Notes under the pieces: generated by a model
What the model was told of the DNA's origin: nothing
Seen by the model: only the letters and a program-made list of their open reading frames with translations
Databases searched by the model: none
NCBI GenBank assembly: GCA_937121175.1
Contig: CAKZKD010000003.1
Location: 186,001-250,000 of the forward strand
Source of the DNA: an uncultured Flavobacteriales bacterium
Lineage (GTDB): Bacteria > Bacteroidota > Bacteroidia > Flavobacteriales_G > Salibacteraceae
Direction: 5' to 3'
DNA length: 64,000 bases
Part shown: positions 34,743 to 43,537 of the stretch, one piece after another
How positions within the stretch are numbered: position 1 is the stretch's first letter
Layout: each line of letters begins with the position of its first letter
Program-made: the position numbers and the translations under genes

Positions 34743-37577
34743 TTATGGGTTCAATCTTTCTTTTAAATACTTGGCAGTGTAGGATTTTTTGTTTTTAAGT
34801 AGTTGTTCAGGAGTGCCCTTAAATACTACGTGTCCACCATCGTTTCCACCTTCTGGACCAAGGTCAATTATCCAATCGGCACATTTAATAACATCGAGAT
34901 TGTGTTCAACCACAATAATGGAATGCCCTAAATCAACTAAAGCATTTAATGCTTTGAGGAGCTTTTTGATGTCATGAAAGTGCAGGCCAGTTGTTGGTTC
35001 ATCAAAAATAAATAAGGTTTTATCGCCACTAGAAGTTGCTTGACCTTTTAACAGGAAGGAGGCGAGCTTAATGCGTTGGGCCTCTCCGCCACTTAAGGTG
35101 TTAGATGCCTGTCCGAGCTGAACATAGCCTAGGCCAACTTCTTGTAATGGTAGCAGTTTTTGGCCAATTTTCTGCGAAATACGTTCCTCTCCTTCATTGA
35201 AAAAGACGATTGCATCATCGATGGTCATGGTAAGTACGTCCGACACATTTTTTGTTCTGTATTGCACTTCAAGTATATCTTCGGTAAATCGCTTTCCGTC
35301 ACAAACATCACATTTGAGCTGAATATCCGGCATAAACTGCATTTCTACTGTAATAGTACCATCGCCTTTACACTTTTCGCATCGTCCACCTTCTACATTA
35401 AATGAAAATGATGCTGGTTTGTAACCACGCATTTTAGCAAGACTTTGATTTGAAAACAAGGTTCGAATCTCGTCAAAGGCTTTGATATAGGTTACAGGGT
35501 TTGAACGAGAAGATTTACCAATAGGGTGTTGATCAATGTATTCTACATTCCCAATTGATTTGATATCACCATCTATTGAGGTGTGTTTTCCTGAGGCTTG
35601 AGCAATACCTCCGTGTAATTTTTTAAGAACTGGGTATAAAATTTTGTTCATCAATGTGCTTTTTCCTGAGCCACTAACACCAGTAATAACTGAGAGTGTG
35701 TTTAATGGAAATTCAACATCAATTGACTTTAAATTATGTTCAGACGCACCAGTTATTTGAATCGACTTTTTCCACGCACGCCTTGATTTCGGTAGTTCAA
35801 TGGATTCTTTGCCGGTCATGTATCGTGCGGTAAGACTCTTTGTTTCTTTTTGCAATTCTTTCTGAGAGCCTTGAAAAACCAGTTGACCACCTTCAGTTCC
35901 AGCTAATGGGCCAAGGTCAATAATCATATCAGCTTCTCGAATTACTTCTTCTTCGTGCTCCACTACTACCACAGTATTTCCAAGGGTTTGCAGTGACCTT
36001 AGCACAGAAACCAATTGTTCAGTATCTCTGGGATGCAGGCCAATGCTAGGTTCGTCGAGAATGTACATACTTCCAACGAGGCTACTGCCGAGTGATGTAG
36101 CTAAATTTATGCGTTGAGTTTCACCACCAGAAAGTGTAGAAGCAAGTCGATTGAGTTGGAGATATCCGAGGCCTACTTTATTGAGAAAACCTATTCGTGT
36201 TATAATTTCGGTAAGAATTCGTTTGGATATTTTCCCTTCATTTTCCGATAATTTTAAATTCTCAAAGAAATCAGGCAGGTCTTTGATTTCGGTGAGAATA
36301 ATGTCTGTAATGGACTTGCCATTTATTTTTACATAATTGGCATCTTTTCTAAGGCGAGTTCCTTTGCAGTCGGGGCATGATGTTTTTCCTCTGTACCTAG
36401 ACAACATAACTCGGTACTGGATTTTGTACGAATTTTCCTCAAGCATTTTAAAGAAAGCATTTATGCCTTTGAAGTGTTTGTTTCCTTCCCAAAGTAAGTC
36501 AGACTGCTTCTGCGATAGTTCCGATATAGGCTTGTGAATCGGAAATTCAAATTTGTGCGATTGCGCCACCAAATCGTCCTTCCATTTGCTCATTTTCTCT
36601 CCCTTCCAACACATTACAGCACCATCAAAAACACTTCGAGATTTGTCTGGAATGACCAAATCAGGGTCGATTCCAATTACACTGCCTAGTCCTTCGCAGG
36701 TTTTACATGCACCAACTGGATTGTTGAAACTGAAGAAATAATCAGAAGGAATTTCAAATTGAATACCATCCGCTTCGAATCTGTTAGAAAACGATTTGAT
36801 TTCTGTCTTTTCGGGTTGAACAATATGCAAAAAGCACTCGTTGTTTCCTTCGAAGTATGCCAATTCAATAGAATCTACAATTCTGCTTTGGTTGTTTTCG
36901 TCATCATGTTTTACGGCAAAGCGGTCAATTAATACATGAATATTCTTTTCTGACTTGGGCTTGGCTTTTAAGGTATCGGCTATACCTTGTAGTTCCTCCT
37001 TTATTATTACTCTCGAAAAACCTTGCTGTTGCAGAAGTTGTAGTTTTGTATTTACGGTCTCTTTGTCTCTCAATGTCAATTGAGCCGACAACATTATTTT
37101 AGTCCCTTCCTCCAATTTATGAATGAACTTGAAAACGTCTGCCGGGGAGTTCCGTTTAACCTCTTTACCTGAAATGGGTGAAATAGTTCTTCCAATTCTT
37201 GCAAAAAGCAATTTTAGATAATCGTAAATTTCGGTAGAGGTTCCAACCGTGGAGCGGGAGGAGCTAGACCCGGTTTTTTGCTCAATGGCAACAGCGGGCG
37301 ATATTCCTTTAATGTAATCAACAGCTGGTTTGTCTATTTTTCCTAGAAATTGCCTTGCGTAGGAGGAGAGGCTTTCAACATAGCGTCGTTGCCCTTCAGC
37401 GTATAGGGTGTCAAAAGCTAAAGAAGACTTCCCACTCCCAGACAAACCTGTAATAACCACGAATTTATCTCTTGGAATTGCAACGTCGATATTTTGCAAA
37501 TTATGCTCTTTAGCCCCTTTTATTAATATGAAATCTTGCGGATTGAGCTTGTCTATATTAGAAGTAATTTTTGCCAT
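34743..37577 (-). CDS. uvrA: excinuclease ABC subunit A
   Basis: A 944-residue nucleotide-excision repair ATPase that recognises DNA damage with UvrB. It has two ABC modules, with Walker A 'GLSGSGKSS' (44-52) and 'GVSGSGKST' near 635, ABC signatures 'LSGGETQRI' and 'LSGGEAQRI', and the zinc modules 'CKTCEGLG...CPDCKG' and 'CEKCKGDG...CDVCDG'. Length matches the family. A TAnnTTTG element lies 13 nt upstream at 37591-37598. The MBL gene follows after 10 nt. SOS boxes are not evident. Confidence 0.97.
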   Translation of the reverse strand: MAKITSNIDKLNPQDFILIKGAKEHNLQNIDVAIPRDKFVVITGLSGSGKSSLAFDTLYAEGQRRYVESLSSYARQFLGKIDKPAVDYIKGISPAVAIEQKTGSSSSRSTVGTSTEIYDYLKLLFARIGRTISPISGKEVKRNSPADVFKFIHKLEEGTKIMLSAQLTLRDKETVNTKLQLLQQQGFSRVIIKEELQGIADTLKAKPKSEKNIHVLIDRFAVKHDDENNQSRIVDSIELAYFEGNNECFLHIVQPEKTEIKSFSNRFEADGIQFEIPSDYFFSFNNPVGACKTCEGLGSVIGIDPDLVIPDKSRSVFDGAVMCWKGEKMSKWKDDLVAQSHKFEFPIHKPISELSQKQSDLLWEGNKHFKGINAFFKMLEENSYKIQYRVMLSRYRGKTSCPDCKGTRLRKDANYVKINGKSITDIILTEIKDLPDFFENLKLSENEGKISKRILTEIITRIGFLNKVGLGYLQLNRLASTLSGGETQRINLATSLGSSLVGSMYILDEPSIGLHPRDTEQLVSVLRSLQTLGNTVVVVEHEEEVIREADMIIDLGPLAGTEGGQLVFQGSQKELQKETKSLTARYMTGKESIELPKSRRAWKKSIQITGASEHNLKSIDVEFPLNTLSVITGVSGSGKSTLMNKILYPVLKKLHGGIAQASGKHTSIDGDIKSIGNVEYIDQHPIGKSSRSNPVTYIKAFDEIRTLFSNQSLAKMRGYKPASFSFNVEGGRCEKCKGDGTITVEMQFMPDIQLKCDVCDGKRFTEDILEVQYRTKNVSDVLTMTIDDAIVFFNEGEERISQKIGQKLLPLQEVGLGYVQLGQASNTLSGGEAQRIKLASFLLKGQATSSGDKTLFIFDEPTTGLHFHDIKKLLKALNALVDLGHSIIVVEHNLDVIKCADWIIDLGPEGGNDGGHVVFKGTPEQLLKNKKSYTAKYLKERLNP

Positions 37578-37590
37578 TTTTGAGTACTTA

Positions 37591-37598
37591 CAAAAGTA
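37591..37598 (-). promoter_or_regulatory. candidate -7 element TACTTTTG for uvrA
   Basis: Exact TAnnTTTG on the minus strand, 13 nt before the uvrA ATG, implying a leader of only about nine bases. No clear -33 TTG. Confidence 0.45.
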
Positions 37599-37801
37599 TT
37601 CGGCTCAAATAAATTTTTGCGTTTACTTGTTTTTTTTATCATATTTGCCCAACTATCGTGTAATTAGCACGTTAGATTTAAGAACACAAAAGAAGAAGCC
37701 TATAGGATACATTTACTCTTAACAATTAAAGCCACCTTTCCTTACGACCTAAGATTAATTAATTGTTGAACAGCTCGCATAGAGCAAAATAGAGTAAGTG
37801 T

Positions 37802-38386
37802 ATGAATTCCATTAATACAGAAGATAGTATCCTAATTAGGAGCTATTTAGAAGGAGATGAAAAGTCTCTAGAGAAATTAATTTTAAAGCATAAAGATCGT
37901 GTTTTCGGGTATGTGTATTTGATTGTTAAGAACCATGATATTGCCAACGATATTTTTCAAGATACCTTTATGAAAGTCGTAAATACCATGAAAAAAGGGA
38001 AGTACAACGAAGAAGGAAAGTTCATTCAATGGACGTTGAGAATAGCGCATAATTTGGCTATCGACCACTTTAGGTTCAAAAAGAGAATGCCCACAACATC
38101 TGGAGGAGAAGACTTTGATATTTTTGATGTGTTAGGGCTGGAAGACGAAAACATGGAAGAAAAATTAATCGGTGAACAAATTAAGTCTGATGTGGTAAAG
38201 TTGGTCGATCATTTACCAAAAGACCAAGCAGAAGTATTGAAAATGAGATTGTTTTTCGAAATGTCGTTTAAAGACATTGCAGAAGAGACAGGAGTAAGTA
38301 TTAATACTGCTTTAGGGCGTATGCGATATGCGTTAATGAACCTTAGAAAGCTGGTTAAAGAAAGAAATATTGAGCTGAGTTATTAA
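37802..38386 (+). CDS. sigma-70 family (ECF/SigW-like) RNA polymerase sigma factor
   Basis: A 194-residue sigma factor with region 2 ('ILKHKDRVFGYVYLIVKNH', 'ANDIFQDTFMKVVNTM', 'FIQWTLRIAHNLAIDHFR') and region 4 ('LPKDQAEVLKMRLFFEMSFK', 'DIAEETGVSINTALGRMRYA'). Region 4 is a very regular helix-turn-helix. The downstream gene is a 66-residue acidic protein followed by a terminator, with no classical membrane anti-sigma gene, so control may be by another route. The 224-nt region upstream shows no TAnnTTTG match near the start. Confidence 0.93.
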   Translation: MNSINTEDSILIRSYLEGDEKSLEKLILKHKDRVFGYVYLIVKNHDIANDIFQDTFMKVVNTMKKGKYNEEGKFIQWTLRIAHNLAIDHFRFKKRMPTTSGGEDFDIFDVLGLEDENMEEKLIGEQIKSDVVKLVDHLPKDQAEVLKMRLFFEMSFKDIAEETGVSINTALGRMRYALMNLRKLVKERNIELSY

Positions 38387-38419
38387 AAATTCTGTGAGGC
38401 ATACAATAAATGAGTTTTC

Positions 38420-38446
38420 AGGCGTTTCTTCCAAAATAAGACGCCT
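38420..38446 (+). other. small stem-loop abutting a start codon
   Basis: AGGCGT (38420-38425) can pair with ACGCCT (38441-38446), and the next base is the A of the ATG of the 66-residue gene. The stem could affect translation of that gene. Six pairs with a 15-base loop is weak. Confidence 0.35.
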
Positions 38447-38647
38447 ATGCAACATATTTATTCTCCAGAAGAATATCTAAAATTTGAACAAATAACAGAA
38501 GAACTTAAAGATCTAGAATTAAATCAAAGTTTAGATAACAAATTAAGACCAAAACAAAGCTCAGTACTGAATGTACTGAACTACTCAAAAGCACTGGAAA
38601 TTCGAAAATCCAAATGGCTTGGTCAAATTGAAAGTATCAACAATTAA
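38447..38647 (+). CDS. small acidic protein downstream of the sigma factor
   Basis: A 66-residue soluble protein, rich in E, K, L and S, predicted as two or three helices, with no signal peptide or membrane segment and no recognised domain. It starts 60 nt after the sigma-factor gene and ends just before a strong terminator, so both are probably on one transcript. Coding is supported by an ATG start, clean placement and no competing frame. It could be a soluble regulator of the sigma factor; that is inference from position. Confidence 0.65.
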   Translation: MQHIYSPEEYLKFEQITEELKDLELNQSLDNKLRPKQSSVLNVLNYSKALEIRKSKWLGQIESINN

Positions 38648-38653
38648 TAAATT

Positions 38654-38682
38654 AAATCCCGCTTTTAGCGGGATTTTTTTTT
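38654..38682 (+). terminator. rho-independent terminator
   Basis: Nine-base stem AAATCCCGC/GCGGGATTT with a five-base loop and a T-run of nine. It closes the sigma factor/66-residue unit. Confidence 0.92.
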
Positions 38683-38795
38683 GAACAACTTACCAAGACC
38701 GCAATTCTACTTGCTATAAATATTTAGTTTTAACCAAGACTGAATCTTTTTTTGGTTTAATCTTATTTTCCTGTTAAACAGATACTTGAGCGAAT

Positions 38796-41700
38796 ATGTA
38801 TTTAATTTTTGATACTGAAACAACCGGACTTCCAAAGAATTTTAATGCTCCTGTTTCTGATTCAGAAAACTGGCCTAGAATGGTTCAGCTGGCGTGGCAA
38901 ATTCACGATAAGGAAGGTCAGTTGGTTGAGGTTAAGAATTACATCATTAAACCAGAAGGTTATACCATTCCGTTCAACGCAGAACAAATTCACGGTATAT
39001 CAACCAAAAGAGCCAAAGAGCAGGGTGCTGACTTAACCTTTGTATTGGATGAGTTTAATAAATCCTTAGAGCAAGTTGACTATGTAGTTGGTCATAACAT
39101 TGAGTTTGATGTAAATATTGCTGGAGCAGAATTTTACCGAAAAGAAGTAGATTCCGAACTCGAAGCAAAAATTGCGTTTGACACTAAATCAGAAGAAACA
39201 GCTAATTATGTTGCCATTCCAGGTGGTCGAGGCGGGAAATTCAAATGGCCAACGTTAACCGAGTTACACGAAAAACTGTTCAGTGAAAAATTTGCCGAAG
39301 CCCACAATGCCTCTGCCGATGTTGAAGCTACTGCGCGTTGTTTTTTGGAGATTGTTAGATTAGGAATTGTTGAACCGTCGTCTGTCTCGCTTGAGGATGA
39401 TGAATATGCTGCTTTTTTGCTCGCAAACCCTGACCCAATAGCATTAATAGGCTTAAACATTGAACCCTACAATCCGAATGAATTAGACGAAGGTTCTATA
39501 AAAGAGCAATCTTACGATGCTGATATCCCGGAGGCGGAAAGTAATTCTGTCTTGTCCGATGATGTACAATTTTGTCATTTACACAATCATTCCCAGTATT
39601 CAGTACTCCAGGCAACCACAAACATTTACGCAATGGTAAAAAAGGCCAAAGCAGATGGAATGACAGCTCTGGCCATAACTGACCGAGGAAACATGTATGG
39701 TGCTTTTGCCTTTACCGAAGCCTGTATTGCAGAAGGAATCAAACCCATTATTGGTTGTGAAGTTTTTGTTGCAGAAGATTACAAGCGATTAAAGTTTACA
39801 AAAGACGACCCAGACCGGAAATATCCGATGGTACTGTTAGCCAAGGATATAGCAGCGTATCATAACTTGACCAAAATTGTATCCGAAGGATATATTCATG
39901 GATTTTATGCGGGTAATCCGCGTGTAGGACGAGAAGTAATTGAACAATATAAAGAGGGATTGATTTGTCTTTCTGGTGGTGTCCACAGTGAAGTTTCGAG
40001 TCTAATATTAAATGTTGGAGAGGAGCAAGGCGAAACTGCTGCAAAGTACTGGCATTCTGTTTTTGGAGATGATTATTATTTAGAATTGGTTAATCACGGC
40101 CTAGACGAGGAGAAGCATTTGCAAGAGGTATTACTCGATATTTCAAAGAAAAACGGCATTAAAACCGTTGCTGCAAATAACAATTTCTACCTAAATCAAG
40201 AGGACGCCAACGCTCACGATATTCTCATTTGCGTAAAAGAGGGCGCCATCCAGTCAACGCCAATTGGCAGAGGTAGAGGGTATAGACCTGGAATGAAGAA
40301 TCAAGAGTATTTCTTTAAGACCCAAAAGGAAATGCGAGAAATTTTCAAACATTACCCTGATGCACTGGAAAACACTAATAAAATTGCCGAAAGCGTCACG
40401 CCATTTCAATTAAAAAAAGACCCGCTTTTACCTGAATTTGCGCTTCCTGAAGGATTCACAGACCAGAATGATTTTTTGCGTCACATAACCTACGAAGGAG
40501 CTAAGGAGCGTTATGACGAAATCACTCATGAGATTAAAGAACGTTTAGATTACGAGCTGAAAATTATCAAGGAAATGGGCTTTCCTGGTTACTTCTTAAT
40601 AGTTCAGGATTTTACTTCTCAAGCCCGTAAAATGGGAGTTTCAGTTGGGCCGGGTCGTGGCTCAGCTGCTGGTTCGGCAGTTGCATTTTGTGTTGGAATT
40701 ACCAACATCGACCCTATTAAGTACAAATTACTATTTGAACGATTTTTGAATCCAGAACGTGTATCCATGCCTGATATCGATATCGATTTTGACGATGAAG
40801 GTCGAAGTTCCATAATTGATTGGGTAGTGGAGAAATACGGGTATAAACAAGTAGCACAAATTGTTACTTATGGAACCATGGCTGCCAAATCGTCCTTGCG
40901 GGACGTGGGACGGGTATTGGATATGCCACTTCCTGATGTAAATAATATTTGTAAAGCTTTTCCGGACCACCTTAGTGCAACCCTAAATAAAGTACTGGCT
41001 GATGGAGGCGTAGATAAAAAATTAGAATCGAAGCTCAATGGTGATTTAAAGAAACAAGCAGAAGATTTTAGAGAATTATGGGAAGGTGATAATGAAGCTG
41101 GTCAATTAATCAAGCAAGCAAAAATTTTAGAAGGTTCAGTAAGGAACACCGGAACACATGCATGCGGAGTTATAATAGCTCCAGACGATTTAACGAATTA
41201 CATACCAGTAAGTACCAGTAAAGATTCGGATTTACTCATTACCCAATTCGATAATAAGGTTGTTGAGGATGCTGGGCTGCTAAAAATGGACTTTTTAGGG
41301 TTGAAAACCCTAACCATTATCAAACACGCCATTCAGCATATTAAAGACAAACACAGCGTTGAAATTGACATAGATGAAATTCCATTAGACGATGAAAAGA
41401 CATTTGAACTTTATCAACGTGGAGAAACTAACGGAACGTTTCAGTTTGAGTCTGTGGGAATGCAGAAATACCTGCGTAAGTTAAAACCGACCGACATAGA
41501 GGATTTAATTGCAATGAACGCTTTGTACCGACCTGGTCCATTGCAGTTTATAGATACGTTCATCAACAGAAAGCATGGTGTTGAAGAGGTGAATTACCCA
41601 CATCCATTACTCGAAGAAATACTGAAAGACACCAATGGTATTATGGTTTATCAGGAGCAGATTATGCAAACTGCTCAAATTATTGGTGGGTTTTCTCTTG

Positions 41701-43094
41701 GTGGTGCTGACTTGCTGAGACGTGCCATGGGTAAGAAAAAGATGGACGTTATGCAACAGCAGAAAGCTGTTTTTGCAGAAGGTGCTAAAAAATTGCATGA
41801 TATTGATGAGTCTATTGCCATTGAGATTTTCGAGGTAATGGAAAAATTTGCCGAATATGGATTTAACCGTTCTCACTCGGCAGCATACTCCGTTGTTGCC
41901 TACCAAACGGCCTACTTAAAGGCAAATTACCCAGCAGAGTTTATGGCTGCGGTGCTTACGAATAACATGAACGATATAAAGAAGGTAACCTTCTTTATGG
42001 ATGAATGTCGTAGAATGGGAATTCCAGTTTTAGGGCCTGATGTAAACGAATCTCAATATCGTTTTGCAGTAAATGATGAAGGAGAGGTTCGGTTTGGTAT
42101 GGGTGCAATAAAAGGAGTAGGAGAGAGTGCTGTAGAATCAATAGTAAATGAAAGAGTGAATGGAACTTACACATCGATTTTTGATTTTACCAAACGAATG
42201 GATGCTCGTGCATGCAACAAGCGCACACTGGAAAGTCTTGCATTAGGTGGCGGTTTTGATTCGTTCAAAGGAACCCACAGAGCACAATACATGCATCTTG
42301 AAGGTAATTCGACATTCCTTGAAAAAGCTATCAAGTTTGGGATTTCGCATCAAGAAAGTGAAAATTCGGCACAAGTATCTTTGTTTGGAGAAGCTAGCGC
42401 AGTTAGTATTCCTGAGCCACTACCTCCGGTTTGTGAAGAGTGGGGGACTCTTGAAAAATTGTCGAAGGAAAGAGATTTGGTGGGGGTTTTCATTTCAGGA
42501 CACCCATTGGACGATTATAAATTAGAAATCAATCATTTCTGCACTAGGTTTTTCCATTTGGGCTTAACCGATAATTTGGATAACCTAATGGGAAAAGGCG
42601 AGTTGAAATTTGCCGCCATTGTAACGGAGTCGTTGCATTTGCAAACCAAAAAAGGAAAGCCTTGGGGAAAAGTAAAGTTGGAAGATTACAAAGGCGATTT
42701 TGAATTGGCACTCTTTGGTGATGATTATATCAATAATCAACAGTTCTTGAATCCGAATTACTTCTTGTTTGTAACCGGTAAGGTGGTAATGAGTCGTTAC
42801 AGAAACGAGCCAGAGTTCAAGATTTCGAAAATTTCATTGCTCAGTGACCTTAGAGAAAAAATCGCTAAGGAAATTAATTTGTCGGTTGAGGTTGGTCAAA
42901 TAAGTGATGAGTTTTTAGATGAGTTGGATAATCTTATCAATGAAAATGAAGGAAACTGTAGGGTGGTTGTGAATATTTTGCACAAAGAAGAAAAATTATC
43001 TGCCAAAGGATTGCTGCGCGGAAAGAAAGTTTTTATTACAGATCCATTGATTGAAACCCTTGATAAAATGGATATCAAATACGTATTGAATTAA
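38796..43094 (+). CDS. dnaE: DNA polymerase III alpha subunit fused to a proofreading exonuclease
   Basis: A 1432-residue replicative polymerase. Residues 1-200 are a DnaQ-type DEDDh exonuclease: 'DTETTG' (6-11), 'HNIEFD' (100-105) and 'HNASAD' with H170 and D175. After a linker comes the PHP domain ('FCHLHNHSQYSVLQ', near 260), then the polymerase core with the catalytic 'PDIDIDF' (659-665), a helix-hairpin-helix region and an OB domain near 1290-1360. In proteobacteria alpha and the epsilon exonuclease are separate; in PolC the exonuclease is inserted inside PHP. Here it is N-terminal, which should give proofreading in one chain. Confidence 0.96.
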   Translation: MYLIFDTETTGLPKNFNAPVSDSENWPRMVQLAWQIHDKEGQLVEVKNYIIKPEGYTIPFNAEQIHGISTKRAKEQGADLTFVLDEFNKSLEQVDYVVGHNIEFDVNIAGAEFYRKEVDSELEAKIAFDTKSEETANYVAIPGGRGGKFKWPTLTELHEKLFSEKFAEAHNASADVEATARCFLEIVRLGIVEPSSVSLEDDEYAAFLLANPDPIALIGLNIEPYNPNELDEGSIKEQSYDADIPEAESNSVLSDDVQFCHLHNHSQYSVLQATTNIYAMVKKAKADGMTALAITDRGNMYGAFAFTEACIAEGIKPIIGCEVFVAEDYKRLKFTKDDPDRKYPMVLLAKDIAAYHNLTKIVSEGYIHGFYAGNPRVGREVIEQYKEGLICLSGGVHSEVSSLILNVGEEQGETAAKYWHSVFGDDYYLELVNHGLDEEKHLQEVLLDISKKNGIKTVAANNNFYLNQEDANAHDILICVKEGAIQSTPIGRGRGYRPGMKNQEYFFKTQKEMREIFKHYPDALENTNKIAESVTPFQLKKDPLLPEFALPEGFTDQNDFLRHITYEGAKERYDEITHEIKERLDYELKIIKEMGFPGYFLIVQDFTSQARKMGVSVGPGRGSAAGSAVAFCVGITNIDPIKYKLLFERFLNPERVSMPDIDIDFDDEGRSSIIDWVVEKYGYKQVAQIVTYGTMAAKSSLRDVGRVLDMPLPDVNNICKAFPDHLSATLNKVLADGGVDKKLESKLNGDLKKQAEDFRELWEGDNEAGQLIKQAKILEGSVRNTGTHACGVIIAPDDLTNYIPVSTSKDSDLLITQFDNKVVEDAGLLKMDFLGLKTLTIIKHAIQHIKDKHSVEIDIDEIPLDDEKTFELYQRGETNGTFQFESVGMQKYLRKLKPTDIEDLIAMNALYRPGPLQFIDTFINRKHGVEEVNYPHPLLEEILKDTNGIMVYQEQIMQTAQIIGGFSLGGADLLRRAMGKKKMDVMQQQKAVFAEGAKKLHDIDESIAIEIFEVMEKFAEYGFNRSHSAAYSVVAYQTAYLKANYPAEFMAAVLTNNMNDIKKVTFFMDECRRMGIPVLGPDVNESQYRFAVNDEGEVRFGMGAIKGVGESAVESIVNERVNGTYTSIFDFTKRMDARACNKRTLESLALGGGFDSFKGTHRAQYMHLEGNSTFLEKAIKFGISHQESENSAQVSLFGEASAVSIPEPLPPVCEEWGTLEKLSKERDLVGVFISGHPLDDYKLEINHFCTRFFHLGLTDNLDNLMGKGELKFAAIVTESLHLQTKKGKPWGKVKLEDYKGDFELALFGDDYINNQQFLNPNYFLFVTGKVVMSRYRNEPEFKISKISLLSDLREKIAKEINLSVEVGQISDEFLDELDNLINENEGNCRVVVNILHKEEKLSAKGLLRGKKVFITDPLIETLDKMDIKYVLN

Positions 43095-43164
43095 ATATTA
43101 AAAAATCATTCAAAAAAGTCAATTTGATGCTTGGGGGGCTAGTAAGAAATACTACTTTCGCAGC

Positions 43165-43249
43165 GGAGAATTGGCAGAGTGGTCGAATGCGGCAGTCTTG
43201 AAAACTGTTGACTGTAACAGGTCCGGGGGTTCGAATCCCTCATTCTCCG
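43165..43249 (+). tRNA. tRNA-Ser(TGA)
   Basis: An 85-nt class II tRNA: acceptor GGAGAAT/ATTCTCC, D-arm with GAGTGGTCGAATGCGG, anticodon loop CTTGAAA giving TGA, long variable arm, and T-arm with GGTTCGAATCC. The three bases after the discriminator G are CCA. It reads UCA and related codons. A damaged partial copy follows about 60 nt downstream. Confidence 0.95.
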
Positions 43250-43260
43250 CCAAAGTTTTA

Positions 43261-43292
43261 AAAGGGTCTTCCTAAACGGAAGGCCCTTTTTT
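43261..43292 (+). terminator. rho-independent terminator after tRNA-Ser(TGA)
   Basis: Twelve-base stem from AAAGGGTCTTCC and GGAAGGCCCTTT (one U-G pair), five-base loop, followed by further T residues. Confidence 0.9.
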
Positions 43293-43306
43293 GCTTTAAG
43301 GAAATG

Positions 43307-43381
43307 CGGGTGAGAACCCGGGGTTCGTGCCGGAGTGAAACGGAGACGTGTAGCAGAGCGAAACCATCCCTCATTCTCCGC
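43307..43381 (+). pseudogene. tRNA-Ser 3' half with an insertion in the T-loop
   Basis: This stretch resembles the 3' end of the tRNA-Ser(TGA) just upstream. GGGGTTCG (43320-43327) matches the 5' side of the T-arm, then 38 foreign bases (43328-43365) follow, then ATCCCTCATTCTCCGC (43366-43381) matches the 3' side and acceptor exactly. The insert holds GAGTGAAAC and GAGCGAAAC, an imperfect direct repeat. In front, CGGGT/ACCCG (43307-43320) forms a hairpin with a GAGA tetraloop. No 5' half or anticodon is present, so it cannot be a tRNA. Confidence 0.7.
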
Positions 43382-43400
43382 TCTAGTTTTAAAAGGGTCT
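43366..43400 (+). repeat. second copy of a 35-bp direct repeat (first copy 43235-43269)
   Basis: Two copies 131 bp apart, each 35 bp with three adjacent mismatches (positions 17-19). The first covers the tRNA-Ser T-arm 3' side, acceptor stem, CCA and start of the terminator stem; the second is the end of the damaged tRNA copy. Repeats of a tRNA 3' end can mark an old integration site or unequal exchange. Confidence 0.85.
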
Positions 43401-43537
43401 AATCTAGTGACCTCTACTAAAATTTACAAGTAGCTTGTGCCTTTTTGAACTCATCAGCTTAGATGCAAGTAAAGCACACCTCAATCAAGTAATTCCTTTC
43501 AAAATTGATTCTGTGCGTTATAAATTGGAAGATTGAT
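43401..43537. other. non-coding stretch, nothing recognised
   Basis: Between the repeat and the end of the histidine-kinase gene I find no ORF of good quality, promoter or RNA gene. No T-rich hairpin for the kinase gene is obvious. Confidence 0.5.

Noticed and set aside
43235-43400. tRNA 3' repeat as an active attachment site of an integrative element
   Set aside because: The copies are only 131 bp apart and no integrase or cargo gene is nearby; at most a scar.
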